A DNA stretch of 21,885 nt from an uncultured Christensenella sp. Its GTDB lineage: Bacteria > Bacillota > Clostridia > Christensenellales > Borkfalkiaceae. Numbering within the stretch: the stretch's first letter is position 1; the number at the start of each line of letters is the position of its first letter. The notes under the pieces were generated by a model. It made no database searches and was not told where the DNA came from. It saw only the letters and a list, made by a program, of their open reading frames with translations. This document shows, piece after piece, positions 14,061 through 21,650 of the stretch. The position numbers and the translations under genes were made by a program. Where the stretch lies: positions 1-21,885 of the forward strand of contig CAJTNY010000027.1 in assembly GCA_910577875.1 (NCBI GenBank), in the 5' to 3' direction.

Positions 14061-16214
14061 CTAACTGAAATCGTTGTAATTGAACGGTGTACCGCTAAAA
14101 CCTATAAACGAGCTTTTTTCCGTGCGTTCGTAAACAATGTTATAAACCTTGTTTGTTCCCTCGCTCGTATTCGTAAATGTTACTGTTCCTACTAATGTAT
14201 CGCTTGCGACATCATATCGCAAATCAAATTTAATATTCGAGTACATAAGCGCGTTATATTTTATCGTGGTATTTGTCAGTTCCGATATTTCCATTTTTAA
14301 CGGGTAGCCCATAGGAATATTGAAAGTAGTAAGTAAACTAAATTGCGTATCACTTACCGCTTTGATTTCAAGGGGGTTGCCACTTAAATCTATTTTTCTG
14401 ATAAACTCGTTTGCCTCGTCTGCATTTTCCCCGACACATTTACCAAGCCACGTACCAAACAAAGGCGAATTTGCGTTAAAAGACTGATTAACCACCGCAG
14501 TAAAAGTTACGTTTTCCGTTATCGCGTAACTTTCCAAATCGACAATGTTTTCCCCGTCGAGCGACCAGCCCGCAAAATTTTCTATATTGACAACAGGTAC
14601 GGTTGCATACTTGCCGTGTTCAACCGTTTGCATAGATACCGTTTTATCGTTGTTCTTAAACGTTACCGTATAGGACTGAATACGGAACACCGCCGTAAAA
14701 GTTACGTTTTCAGTAACGGTGTAATTGCTTACGTTGACGGTGTTCGTTCCGTCCACAGACCAGCCGACAAATACATAATTTGTCTTTGTAGGGTTGGCGG
14801 GTACGGTAGGCTTGCCGTTGCGTTCGACTATCTGCGTATTGTGCATTTTGCCGTCCGCTATGAATTTGACATCATACTTATACGTTATATCTGCGACAAA
14901 TACGGTGTCGGCGGTTATGCGGTATTCGTTCACGTTGACCGCCACGCCGTTTACTTTCCAGCCGTTGAAAACTTTGTACGCCGTGCTTGATGCCGTCGGC
15001 GCGGTTGCATAGTTACCGCTTTTTACGGTTTCGTTTTTCAGCGTGGTTTCCTCGTACTTGAACACGACGGAATACAGCTTTGTGAATTTCGCCGTAAATG
15101 TTACGTTCTGCGTTACGGTGTAGGTTGTAAGATTTACAACGCTGTTTCCGTCTATCGTCCAGCCCTCGAAAACGTAGCCGTTTTTCGTAGGCGCGGCGGG
15201 CGGCGTTATGTTTGCGTTTTTCAATATGATTGCATTGTGGTAGTTTTCGCCGTCTACCGTAAAATTGACCTCGTATTTGTGCGTTACGTCGGCAACTATC
15301 TTTGTGTTCGCCGTTATGCGGTAAGTGGCAAGGTCGATAGGTTCACCGTCAACCGTCCAGCCGTTGAATATAACGTAAGCCGTTGATGGCGGCGTTGCAA
15401 CCGTCAAAAGACTGTTCTTGTTTACTACTTGTATGTTGTAAACGCTGCCGTCAAACTCGAATGTTGCAACGACTTGTTCGCCGTTTTCCAGCGTAGAAAG
15501 GTATTGCTCGTAATAACTCACGGACTTTTGCAATTCCGCAATTTTTACGTTCAGCGCATTTACGACGGACGAATTATTTTGCGTTTGTAGCGTTAAATCG
15601 GCAATCTGATTGTTCAAACTTGCAATTTGCGCGTTCAGCCCGTTTATCGTCTTTGCGTTCAGAGCGTTGTTTTCCTGCAACTGCGTATTCAGCATTTGTA
15701 AGTTCGTAAGTTGTTCCGTAAGCGCGGCAATTTGCCGTTCGTTCTCGTTCTTGTTGCCTTGCAAGCTCATAATTTCGGTAGAAAGCGCGGCAATCTGCCC
15801 GTTTAATTCCGTAATTGTTGTTTCGTTGCTTGCCTTGATAGTGTTCAGCGTATCAACCTGCGCCGAGATTGCCGCTTTTTGTTCGTTCAGCGTGGTAATC
15901 TGCCCTTGATAGTCTTTGATAGAATTATTTAAGGCGGTTGCCTCGCTCGTGTACTGCGATATTAAATCGTTCTGCGTAGTTATCGTGTCGCGGTAACTGT
16001 TGATTAGTTTGTCGTATTCGTCCTTGTCTTTGAGGGCGGTAGAATAGCCGTCCTCATAAGATTTTTGCACGTCCTCTTGCGTATATAGTCCGTTGCCCGC
16101 CATTCCGTCCTTGACCTTCGACCAATTTATAATGCCCCAAGTCAAAAGGAACGCAAACGCGCCGATTATGAGAATACTGAAAATTATAGTTAATACTTTT
16201 TTCGTCGTTGACAT
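14061..16214 (-). CDS. membrane-anchored coiled-coil protein with five InlB-type repeats
   Basis: The 717-residue protein starts MSTTKKV followed by one hydrophobic helix (about 7-30), an N-in signal anchor. Residues about 65-245 form a long coiled coil with repeated units such as LNGQIAAL and LNAQIASLNNQIADL. Then come five repeats of about 65 residues (roughly 249-572), each with a strand, FxGW or FEGW, and a YxVTxNVTFTA-like end; these match the InlB B-repeat (Flg_new) pattern of surface proteins. The last 145 residues are a separate domain starting GTWLGKCVGE. The layout is a stalk that projects from the cell or virion surface, suggesting an adhesin or receptor-binding protein. It follows the 175-residue membrane protein by 9 bases. 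Confidence 0.85.
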   Translation of the reverse strand: MSTTKKVLTIIFSILIIGAFAFLLTWGIINWSKVKDGMAGNGLYTQEDVQKSYEDGYSTALKDKDEYDKLINSYRDTITTQNDLISQYTSEATALNNSIKDYQGQITTLNEQKAAISAQVDTLNTIKASNETTITELNGQIAALSTEIMSLQGNKNENERQIAALTEQLTNLQMLNTQLQENNALNAKTINGLNAQIASLNNQIADLTLQTQNNSSVVNALNVKIAELQKSVSYYEQYLSTLENGEQVVATFEFDGSVYNIQVVNKNSLLTVATPPSTAYVIFNGWTVDGEPIDLATYRITANTKIVADVTHKYEVNFTVDGENYHNAIILKNANITPPAAPTKNGYVFEGWTIDGNSVVNLTTYTVTQNVTFTAKFTKLYSVVFKYEETTLKNETVKSGNYATAPTASSTAYKVFNGWKVNGVAVNVNEYRITADTVFVADITYKYDVKFIADGKMHNTQIVERNGKPTVPANPTKTNYVFVGWSVDGTNTVNVSNYTVTENVTFTAVFRIQSYTVTFKNNDKTVSMQTVEHGKYATVPVVNIENFAGWSLDGENIVDLESYAITENVTFTAVVNQSFNANSPLFGTWLGKCVGENADEANEFIRKIDLSGNPLEIKAVSDTQFSLLTTFNIPMGYPLKMEISELTNTTIKYNALMYSNIKFDLRYDVASDTLVGTVTFTNTSEGTNKVYNIVYERTEKSSFIGFSGTPFNYNDFS

Positions 16215-16223
16215 TGTTTCCCC

Positions 16224-16751
16224 CTATAAAATTTCGATTATGCGTAGGCGTATGCCGTTGTCCGCAAAATACTGTTCGAGAAAACTCGCGTTTTCCTTGC
16301 CCGTAGTGGTAAGCGTTAGCGTTGTTTTGTTACTCAAAAATTTGACCGATATTTTCATAACCGCGCTATTGATTACGTTCCCGTTCGTGTCGTAAAAGTC
16401 CATATCTACCGTTGAGAATACCGAGCCGGCGTTTATTTCCGTATTCAGCAAAACGTAATCGTTCAATACAACTTGATAGGTCTTTTTCTTGCCGTCAAAA
16501 TTCTCGACTTTGAGCAAATCTTTTTCAAATGCGTATGTGTCGGTGTCGTCGTATAAATCGTGATAGAAAACCGCGCTCGTGGACGAATAATTAAAACTTT
16601 CTTGCGTGAATCGGTTGCTTATGTCGATAGAGCCGTTTATATAACTTTCAGCCTTGATTTCCTTATACAACCGAATCCCGCAGAAAACCGCAACCACGAT
16701 TATGACGAAAGAAAGCAGATAGAGAATAATCATACCTATGATTTTTTTCAT
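16224..16751 (-). CDS. single-pass membrane protein, hypothetical
   Basis: The 175-residue protein starts MKKIIGMIILYLLSFVIIVV, giving one membrane helix at about 4-27, followed by an extracytoplasmic domain of about 145 residues. That domain looks like a beta-sandwich (QVVLNDYVLLNTEI, STVDMDFYDTNGNVI, MKISVKFLSNKTTLTLTTTG). No known family recognised. Its start overlaps the stop of the 434-residue membrane protein by 4 bases (ATGA), and the 717-residue stalk protein follows, so the three are translated together and may form one surface complex. Confidence 0.8.
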   Translation of the reverse strand: MKKIIGMIILYLLSFVIIVVAVFCGIRLYKEIKAESYINGSIDISNRFTQESFNYSSTSAVFYHDLYDDTDTYAFEKDLLKVENFDGKKKTYQVVLNDYVLLNTEINAGSVFSTVDMDFYDTNGNVINSAVMKISVKFLSNKTTLTLTTTGKENASFLEQYFADNGIRLRIIEIL

Positions 16752-18052
16752 ATAACCACCTCGCCGTAGTCGTTATTGATTGCGTTTTCCAAGCCGTCCA
16801 GCGTAATACCGCGACTGCGTTTGAGTGTTTTTAACTGCGTATCGTTCAACGATTTTTCCAAGAGGTAGAAAGTACGAACGCCGCCGCGAATAGTAAGCGT
16901 GTCTATTTCCAGCCCGTCAAATGCGTTATAGTCCAAGCCGACAATGCTATGTTCCAAATACGGCGTATCTATATCTAACACGATATTAACTTTTGCGCGG
17001 GGCATATCTGAAAACAACTTTTTGCCGTCCATAGAGAGCGAAACAAAATAGCCGTCGTAAACCTCGCTGTACCTATAAACGAACAACGCCGCGCCGTTCA
17101 ACTTGCTTGTGTCCGTCAGCGTGTAAGTCATACGTTCTTGCCAATAGGTAGTGTCGATTTGTTCGTCCGATATATCATATTTCGGGTTACAGTCTATACA
17201 GTTGAACATTGACTGGCTACTATTCCGCGCGCCGTTCTCGTCATAATGGAATTTGAGTACGGAATACGATTTTATTATGTCGGTTACGTCGTCCGTCTTA
17301 TATTTTCCGCTTTCCGCGTCGAACTCTCGAATAGTAAAATACTCGCTTAAATCGACGGTTATATAGTAGTCGCCATAACCCGCGCTGTTCGAGCGTATCG
17401 CTTGCATACAGTCCGCGAACACGTTCAGATAGTTGTAGTAAATTATGTGTTGCGTGGGCTTGTTCCAAATCCACAGCGTGTACCATTGCCGTTCGTAGGT
17501 CGTCCAATCATAAGTTTTATCTAACTGTATCTGATAGGGCTTGCCGTCTATGCTTATCACGAACGCCGTTTCGCGGTTCAGTTGTGTGCGTAGTTTGCCG
17601 CCGTCCCAATTTATGCCGTTTGTTGTGTCGTAGTAGGTAAAATTTTGCGGTTCGTCGCGGTTGGCTTGTTCTGTCGTCGTTTCCACCAGCCGCAAGTCCT
17701 CTTGTTTCAAATCGCCCAAAAACTGCATTCCCGTAGAGCGGTAGCCCGTTGACAGTAGCTTGTAATCTGTAAAATAATTCAGTTTCATTTCCTGTAACGC
17801 GATACCGTTGTTTTTTGCGTTGCTGTAAAAATTCGCTTCCATAAAATACCGTTCCTCAAACTCGTCTTTTTCCTCGTCCGTCAATTCGTCCGCTTTTTTT
17901 ATGTCAAGCCCGATTTGATTGTCGATATAGTTTGTTCCGACCGTTATATCGTGAACAAAATAGTGGTAGTAAACAAACGCGATAATAACACATACGGCTA
18001 TTACGGTTATAAACACCAAACAGCAGTTCGCAATCGTTTTTAATGCTTTCAT
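16748..18052 (-). CDS. large single-pass membrane protein, hypothetical
   Basis: The 434-residue protein has one N-terminal membrane helix (about 11-30, IANCCLVFITVIAVCVIIAF) and then about 400 residues outside. The outer part is rich in tyrosine and aspartate with many beta-strand-like stretches (YYITVDLSEYFTIREFD, IDTLTIRGGVRTFYLLEKS), and contains cysteines at FADCM and FNCIDCN. I recognise no domain. It is coupled to the genes on both sides by 4-base overlaps, and an AGGAGG ribosome site lies in the end of the preceding gene. A structural or secretion-complex role with the 175- and 717-residue proteins is an inference from context only. Confidence 0.8.
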   Translation of the reverse strand: MKALKTIANCCLVFITVIAVCVIIAFVYYHYFVHDITVGTNYIDNQIGLDIKKADELTDEEKDEFEERYFMEANFYSNAKNNGIALQEMKLNYFTDYKLLSTGYRSTGMQFLGDLKQEDLRLVETTTEQANRDEPQNFTYYDTTNGINWDGGKLRTQLNRETAFVISIDGKPYQIQLDKTYDWTTYERQWYTLWIWNKPTQHIIYYNYLNVFADCMQAIRSNSAGYGDYYITVDLSEYFTIREFDAESGKYKTDDVTDIIKSYSVLKFHYDENGARNSSQSMFNCIDCNPKYDISDEQIDTTYWQERMTYTLTDTSKLNGAALFVYRYSEVYDGYFVSLSMDGKKLFSDMPRAKVNIVLDIDTPYLEHSIVGLDYNAFDGLEIDTLTIRGGVRTFYLLEKSLNDTQLKTLKRSRGITLDGLENAINNDYGEVVI

Positions 18053-18285
18053 AGTTCCTCCTTTTTTGATTTTTCTTTGAGGCTCAAAAAGTAGTCCGTC
18101 AGTTGCTTTTCATACCGCTTTATCATTATTTCGGTTATTCGGCTAATCGTTTTTTCCTGCGTTTCCGTCATACCGCTTTTATTAAGCTCGCTTGCTTTAA
18201 CGTATAAAGGCACGTTCAGCATTAAAGAGCCGTCTTGTTTTTGTAAGCCGATATATGCGACTTTCACAAAAGTTTCGTTCGCCAT
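18049..18285 (-). CDS. small soluble hypothetical protein
   Basis: I place the start at the ATG at 18283-18285, behind AAGAGGT, rather than at the upstream Met: the protein is then 78 residues, beginning MANETFVKVAYIGLQ. It has a strand-rich N-terminal half and a helical, lysine-rich C-terminal half (ITEIMIKRYEKQLTDYFLS), with no membrane segment and no family I recognise. The start lies 2 bases after the stop of the HTH gene, and the stop overlaps the 434-residue protein start. It may regulate or assist the membrane-protein operon. Confidence 0.65.
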   Translation of the reverse strand: MANETFVKVAYIGLQKQDGSLMLNVPLYVKASELNKSGMTETQEKTISRITEIMIKRYEKQLTDYFLSLKEKSKKEEL

Positions 18286-18287
18286 TT

Positions 18288-18524
18288 TTACCTCTTGCCG
18301 ATATTCGGTATTTCTTTTCCCAACGCCGCCCAATCTATCATTTTCACAGCCTCGTCCGCGCCAAAATAATAAATGAATTTCCGCGCCGTTGCCTCGTTTA
18401 CCGCGCCGCCGTCTAACAGCGTTTGTATTTCTCTTTCGTCAACGCCGATTTCACGCGCCAGCATAGCCGCAGTTATGCCGTACTTGTCTAAAAAGGCTTG
18501 CAATAATTCTTGTTTGATTTTCAC
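18288..18524 (-). CDS. small helix-turn-helix protein
   Basis: A 78-residue protein with a probable XRE-like helix-turn-helix: LLQAFLDKYGITAAMLAREI, followed by GVDEREIQTLLDGGAVNEAT, at about residues 7-45, then a second helical part (ARKFIYYFGADEAVKMIDW). It starts with GTG and a GGGGGTG-rich ribosome region. It lies between the sigma-like gene and the membrane operon, so it is a plausible local repressor or lysogeny-type switch, although it lacks a clear effector domain. Confidence 0.65.
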   Translation of the reverse strand: MKIKQELLQAFLDKYGITAAMLAREIGVDEREIQTLLDGGAVNEATARKFIYYFGADEAVKMIDWAALGKEIPNIGKR

Positions 18525-18599
18525 GTCCGCACCCCCGTTTCAGTAGTAGGCGGTTTTGCGCCTCTACTTATAAGCACGGGAACGGCGAAAGTTCACGGT

Positions 18600-18998
18600 C
18601 TAATTCAAAAATTTTTTGATTTTTATGTAAATTCGCGTTAAGCGGTTGGCAATAGCAGACTTGCCGACATTTTCCGCTTTTGCTATTTCCGTAATTGTCT
18701 TGCCCTCGTAAAATATCTTTTTGATTAGTGCTTGCTGTTCGGGCAATAGTTTTGTTATTGCTTTTTTTATTCGCTCGTCGTTCTCGCGCAACTCTACGGC
18801 GGTAAAAGAGTCGGCGGCATTGTCCGTAAAATCTACCCCGTTTTCCAATAGGTAGTAGAGCGATATATGCCGCCGTGTTTCCCGCCAATGGTTGCGCTTT
18901 TCCTCTTGTTGTAATTGCAGGTGCAGAGCGTAAACCTCGTCCGTAACTTCGATTTCGCTTGTCGTGCCGTCTGCGAACGTGTATTTGATTTTCGACAT
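18600..18998 (-). CDS. sigma-70 region 4-like regulator of mobile elements
   Basis: The 132-residue protein resembles the short sigma-factor-like proteins common on integrative elements of Clostridia. The N-terminal strand region KIKYTFADGTTSEIEVTDEV is followed by a linker with HWRETRRHISLYYL (about 37-50), and then a region-4-like helix-turn-helix, LLPEQQALIKKIFYEG and KTITEIAKAENVGKSAIANR (about 84-120). It probably directs or activates transcription of element genes. Its ribosome site (GGGAGGAC) lies inside a strong hairpin (18999-19060), so expression may be conditional. It is the first gene of the long minus-strand operon ending with rep. Confidence 0.8.
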   Translation of the reverse strand: MSKIKYTFADGTTSEIEVTDEVYALHLQLQQEEKRNHWRETRRHISLYYLLENGVDFTDNAADSFTAVELRENDERIKKAITKLLPEQQALIKKIFYEGKTITEIAKAENVGKSAIANRLTRIYIKIKKFLN

Positions 18999-19060
18999 AA
19001 AAAAGTCCTCCCGATTGAATTTGAAAATTGATTAAATTTCCAAATTCGCACGGGAGGACT
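18999..19060 (-). promoter_or_regulatory. RBS-sequestering hairpin and possible attenuator before the sigma-like gene
   Basis: AGTCCTCCCG (19004-19013) and CGGGAGGACT (19051-19060) are perfect inverted repeats; inside them GAATTTG (19017-19023) pairs with CAAATTC (19041-19047) across symmetric 3-base mismatches and a 17-base loop. On the minus strand the second arm contains the ribosome site GGGAGGA and is followed directly by TTTTTT and the ATG. The structure would hide the ribosome site and also has the form of an intrinsic terminator. Confidence 0.75.
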
Positions 19061-19096
19061 ACGACATTTCAAATTGCGACTTTTTTCGCAAGCAAT

Positions 19097-19129
19097 AAAA
19101 AAAGCGTTCACGCGATTTTGCGTGAACGC
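19097..19129 (-). terminator. intrinsic terminator after the three-TM protein gene
   Basis: GCGTTCACGC (19104-19113) pairs perfectly with GCGTGAACGC (19120-19129) around a 6-base loop, followed on the minus strand by seven T. It ends the lipoprotein transcription unit, before the sigma-like gene. Confidence 0.92.
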
Positions 19130-19187
19130 CACATTTTTATGTAGTTTTAAGACGAGCGCATTTTCATTTTACACCTTGTTATTGATT

Positions 19188-19655
19188 TTACTTGATTATG
19201 AACGCCAAAATTAAAAGTAATATTTCAATCGTCGCTATTGTGCTATATGCAACGGAATACCAAAATTTTATTTGTTTCAATCTGTCATTTTCTTTTTCTA
19301 TCTTGCCTTTGTAATAATCTATTTGCCCTTGAACGGGGGTTATCTTGCTTGCAATGTCTTTTTCCGTCTTTATCTTGTTGATACGGATTTTTTCAAATTG
19401 TAAAGCCACATTATAAACCAGCGTACAGCCGATTACTATGAAATTGAATATCTTGAAAGTCAGCAATATACATTTGTTTACGTTCAGATTACAAGAGCAA
19501 CCCAAAATTAAATCAACCGCAGAAAAGACCGCCGCCGCAATAGCCGTTAGAATAGCGACTAACGCTATTTGCGTTGTGTCTGATTTATGGACGGCTAAAC
19601 TATAATCGTTTTTTATTTCGGTTAATTCTAACCGTTCATAAATGTTTTCTTCCAT
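19188..19655 (-). CDS. three-TM membrane protein, hypothetical
   Basis: The 155-residue protein has hydrophobic segments at about 29-51 (IALVAILTAIAAAVFSAVDL), 62-84 (ILLTFKIFNFIVIGCTLVYN) and 132-154 (VAYSTIATIEILLLILAFII). A charged, helical stretch with many K, E and I residues (QFEKIRINKIKTEKDIASKI and what follows) links the second and third. I recognise no family. Fifteen bases separate it from the lipoprotein gene upstream, and a terminator follows, so it forms a two-gene unit with the lipoprotein. Possible roles are superinfection exclusion or a membrane partner of the lipoprotein, but nothing proves either. Confidence 0.75.
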   Translation of the reverse strand: MEENIYERLELTEIKNDYSLAVHKSDTTQIALVAILTAIAAAVFSAVDLILGCSCNLNVNKCILLTFKIFNFIVIGCTLVYNVALQFEKIRINKIKTEKDIASKITPVQGQIDYYKGKIEKENDRLKQIKFWYSVAYSTIATIEILLLILAFIIK

Positions 19656-19670
19656 AGTAACCGCCCCCGA

Positions 19671-21059
19671 TTAGTCCGCAGAATTGCCAAAAAACGGCGC
19701 GGAATTATTCTCTAATTTTTCGCCCGTAATAGCAACGTTCTTTTCTTCGCCGTAGGTATAATATTTTGAATTGTTTATGTTTTCTATCAATTTAATGTCG
19801 TCGCCGTCATCTGAAATAGTAAGCGATTTTTCTTTCACATAAATATCTATTATTTCAATTACAGTAAAAGAAACAGCATCACCATATTGCGGATTAGTGC
19901 TTGTTCGTCCTAAATCAATAATATATCTTGCCGCGTTTGTCTTTTCGCCGAAAAGTTTATCGCAAATGGCGTTGGTCAGGTCGGTGTGTTCCGCTTGTAT
20001 CGTGGGGTCGATAATATTTCTATATAGGCGTGTATAAGTCAGAGTTTCTATTTCATTGTTACGTATATTTTGAATTGTTATAGGTGTTACAAATTCTATC
20101 TTGCAAAGAATAATGAAATAAACGTTTTCTGCCTTTATATAGGTAAGCACAACGTTTGCATTAGTTATATTTTTACCATATTGGGTAACATACCAAGTAG
20201 GGTTAATTACGTTTTCGTTGTTTACTTCCCAAGAACTGCTCAAACAATTTTTCGCCGCATTGAGCAAAACATTATCGTTTAAGAATTTGAGCACTTGCGC
20301 GTTGGTAAGGGGCGCGTTTACGGTAACGGTGCAGTTCGCGCTATTGCCGTTCGCGGTGGCGGTTATCGTAGCCGTACCGTCTTTTAACGCAGTAATAACG
20401 CCGTTTTCCACCGACACCACGCCGGACGGCGCAACCGTCCACGTTACCGTTTTATCCGTCGCGTTGTCGGGCGCAAGCGTTGCGGTCAGCGTATGGGTTT
20501 CGTCTATTTCAAGCGTGATTGCCGTTTTGTCTAATTCTATGCCCGTAACGGGTACGGGCTTTGCCGTAACGGTAACGGTGCAGTCCGCGCTCTTGCCGTC
20601 CGCCGTAGCCGTAATTTTTGCAGTTCCTTCCGCGATTGCCGTTACCTTGCCCGTATTATCTACCGTTGCGATACTTTCTTTGTCGCTTTCCCAAGTAACC
20701 GTCTTGTTTGTGGCATTGTCGGGCGTAACAGCGGCGGTTAAGGTTGCCGTGCCGTCTACCTCTAACGTGATTTCCGTTTGGCTTAATTCCACGCTTGCAA
20801 CGGGAATTTTTACGCTCATAGTATAATCGCAAGTATCGCACTTGCCGTTGTTGTCGTTATCAATATGCGCGGCTTTGTCTTTTTCCTTTTGGTCGCAGCC
20901 GTCGTTCTTGCACTCGTGCCAATGGTGCGTGGAATTAGTTACCCATTGCGTGCCGTAGTCGTGGGTATGTTTGGGCGTATCATCGCCGCAAGCCGCAAAC
21001 GAAAACGCGCAAGCGGTGAGCACAACCGCAGAGGTGAGCATTGCAAATAACTTTTTCAT
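19671..21059 (-). CDS. lipoprotein with two Big2 (Ig-like) domains
   Basis: The 462-residue protein starts MKKLFAMLTSAVVLTACAFS with a lipobox ending FAAC (C24 is the likely lipidated cysteine; LTAC at C17 is an alternative). A His/Cys-rich segment follows (about 31-80: THDYG, HHWHEC, CDTCDY), typical of many gut Clostridia surface proteins. Two bacterial Ig-like group 2 domains span about 84-166 and 169-248, each with VTWxxxxxxIxTV-like and GTAxITATAxGxSAxCTVTV motifs. The last 210 residues are unrecognised. It is exported and membrane-anchored outside. A good GAGGTAACGAT ribosome site precedes the ATG. In a mobile element it may alter the host surface. Confidence 0.9.
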   Translation of the reverse strand: MKKLFAMLTSAVVLTACAFSFAACGDDTPKHTHDYGTQWVTNSTHHWHECKNDGCDQKEKDKAAHIDNDNNGKCDTCDYTMSVKIPVASVELSQTEITLEVDGTATLTAAVTPDNATNKTVTWESDKESIATVDNTGKVTAIAEGTAKITATADGKSADCTVTVTAKPVPVTGIELDKTAITLEIDETHTLTATLAPDNATDKTVTWTVAPSGVVSVENGVITALKDGTATITATANGNSANCTVTVNAPLTNAQVLKFLNDNVLLNAAKNCLSSSWEVNNENVINPTWYVTQYGKNITNANVVLTYIKAENVYFIILCKIEFVTPITIQNIRNNEIETLTYTRLYRNIIDPTIQAEHTDLTNAICDKLFGEKTNAARYIIDLGRTSTNPQYGDAVSFTVIEIIDIYVKEKSLTISDDGDDIKLIENINNSKYYTYGEEKNVAITGEKLENNSAPFFGNSAD

Positions 21060-21105
21060 ATCGTTACCTCATAAAATTTTTTTTGATTTCCGATTAAGAT
21101 TTTTT

Positions 21106-21147
21106 GTATGCGGTAGAGCTTCTACCGCATACAGGGGCGCGCCCCTG
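21106..21147. other. adjacent perfect hairpin and palindrome in the lipoprotein leader
   Basis: GTATGCGGTAGA (21106-21117) pairs perfectly with TCTACCGCATAC (21121-21132), loop GCT. The last C is the first base of the 16-base palindrome CAGGGGCGCGCCCCTG (21132-21147). T and A runs flank both sides. They lie in the 5' leader of the lipoprotein mRNA and could stabilise it, attenuate transcription, or be a binding site. Confidence 0.8.
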
Positions 21148-21219
21148 AAAAAAACTTTAATTGTTTCCCTTGTGCGTTTTACGGGTTTGCCGTTTCAACG
21201 CGCTTTTTTCTTGTTTTTT

Positions 21220-21248
21220 ATTCTATCATATTTTCAGCCGTTTTTCAA
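21220..21248 (-). promoter_or_regulatory. promoter of the lipoprotein operon
   Basis: Minus strand: TTGAAA (21243-21248) and TAGAAT (21220-21225), 17 bases apart. The resulting leader of about 150 bases includes the double hairpin. Confidence 0.6.
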
Positions 21249-21383
21249 GCGTTTGCGCCGTTTTTTTCTTTTCCGTATATTTTACAATTTACGACCTTAT
21301 TTTCTCGTTTGCGATAAAATTTCTTGTTCTATTCGTGATAAAATTTTTGTGAGGTTATTTTTCTTTTCATAAGAATTAAATAG

Positions 21384-21598
21384 TTTTATTGTTCGCAAGG
21401 TGCTTACCGTCTGAGGACGGAATACGCCGCCTTGTGTAATTGTAAAGCGGGCAAGCGGTTGTATTTTCCGCGAGCGGAAAATCTCCACCGTCAGCTTCTT
21501 TTTTTTCAGACAAAAAAAGTATGACCACACTTGACAATTCCCCTGCGGCGGCATTTCTTTTGCAGTTAAGACGGTAAGCACCAAAGCGAACAACAAAA
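21384..21598. repeat. long inverted repeat upstream of the recombinase gene
   Basis: The left arm (21384-21412, ending GGTGCTTACCGTCT) and the right arm (21569-21598, starting AGACGGTAAGCACC) are inverted copies. The inner 14 bases match perfectly; after a 2- versus 3-base difference, GTTCGC, TT and TTTT match again, 26 of 29 positions in all. The arms enclose 156 bases. They may be recombinase binding sites, part of the attachment region, or operators. Confidence 0.75.
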
Positions 21599-21650
21599 TT
21601 TTAAGCCGCAGTCCGCACACCACGCAGACCGCGCAAAGGAGTTTCACACA

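Larger units (their letters stand above)
21060..21650. other. 590-base divergent regulatory region between lipoprotein and recombinase genes
   Basis: No gene is supported here. The left part holds the lipoprotein promoter and a structured leader. The middle is AT-rich with GATAAAATTT twice (about 21312 and 21334). The right part has an inverted repeat with arms at 21384-21412 and 21569-21598, plus the hairpins CCGTC-TGAG-GACGG (21407-21420) and a 9-bp ATTTTCCGC/GCGGAAAAT stem (21463-21482). A minus-strand frame that crosses this region and enters the recombinase gene is judged a shadow. The recombinase ribosome site is AAAGGAG before the ATG. Confidence 0.7.

Noticed and set aside
14300..15470. 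CRISPR-like or tandem DNA repeats in the stalk gene
   Set aside because: The regularity comes from about 65-residue InlB-type protein repeats, diverged at DNA level, with no spacer-repeat pattern.
18568..19132. Two minus-strand frames (18568-18888 and 18833-19132) over the sigma-like gene
   Set aside because: They are out-of-frame shadows of the sigma-like gene and its leader; the second one runs through the terminator and the hairpin.
19217..19225. Second NANTATTAC-like match (AAATATTAC on the minus strand)
   Set aside because: It lies inside the coding sequence of the three-TM protein and is not in a stem-loop, so chance is the best explanation.
20218..20826. 202-residue plus-strand frame opposite the Big2 lipoprotein
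   Set aside because: Low-complexity valine/serine-rich mirror of the Big2 repeats on the other strand; the lipoprotein frame has signal peptide, lipobox and domains.
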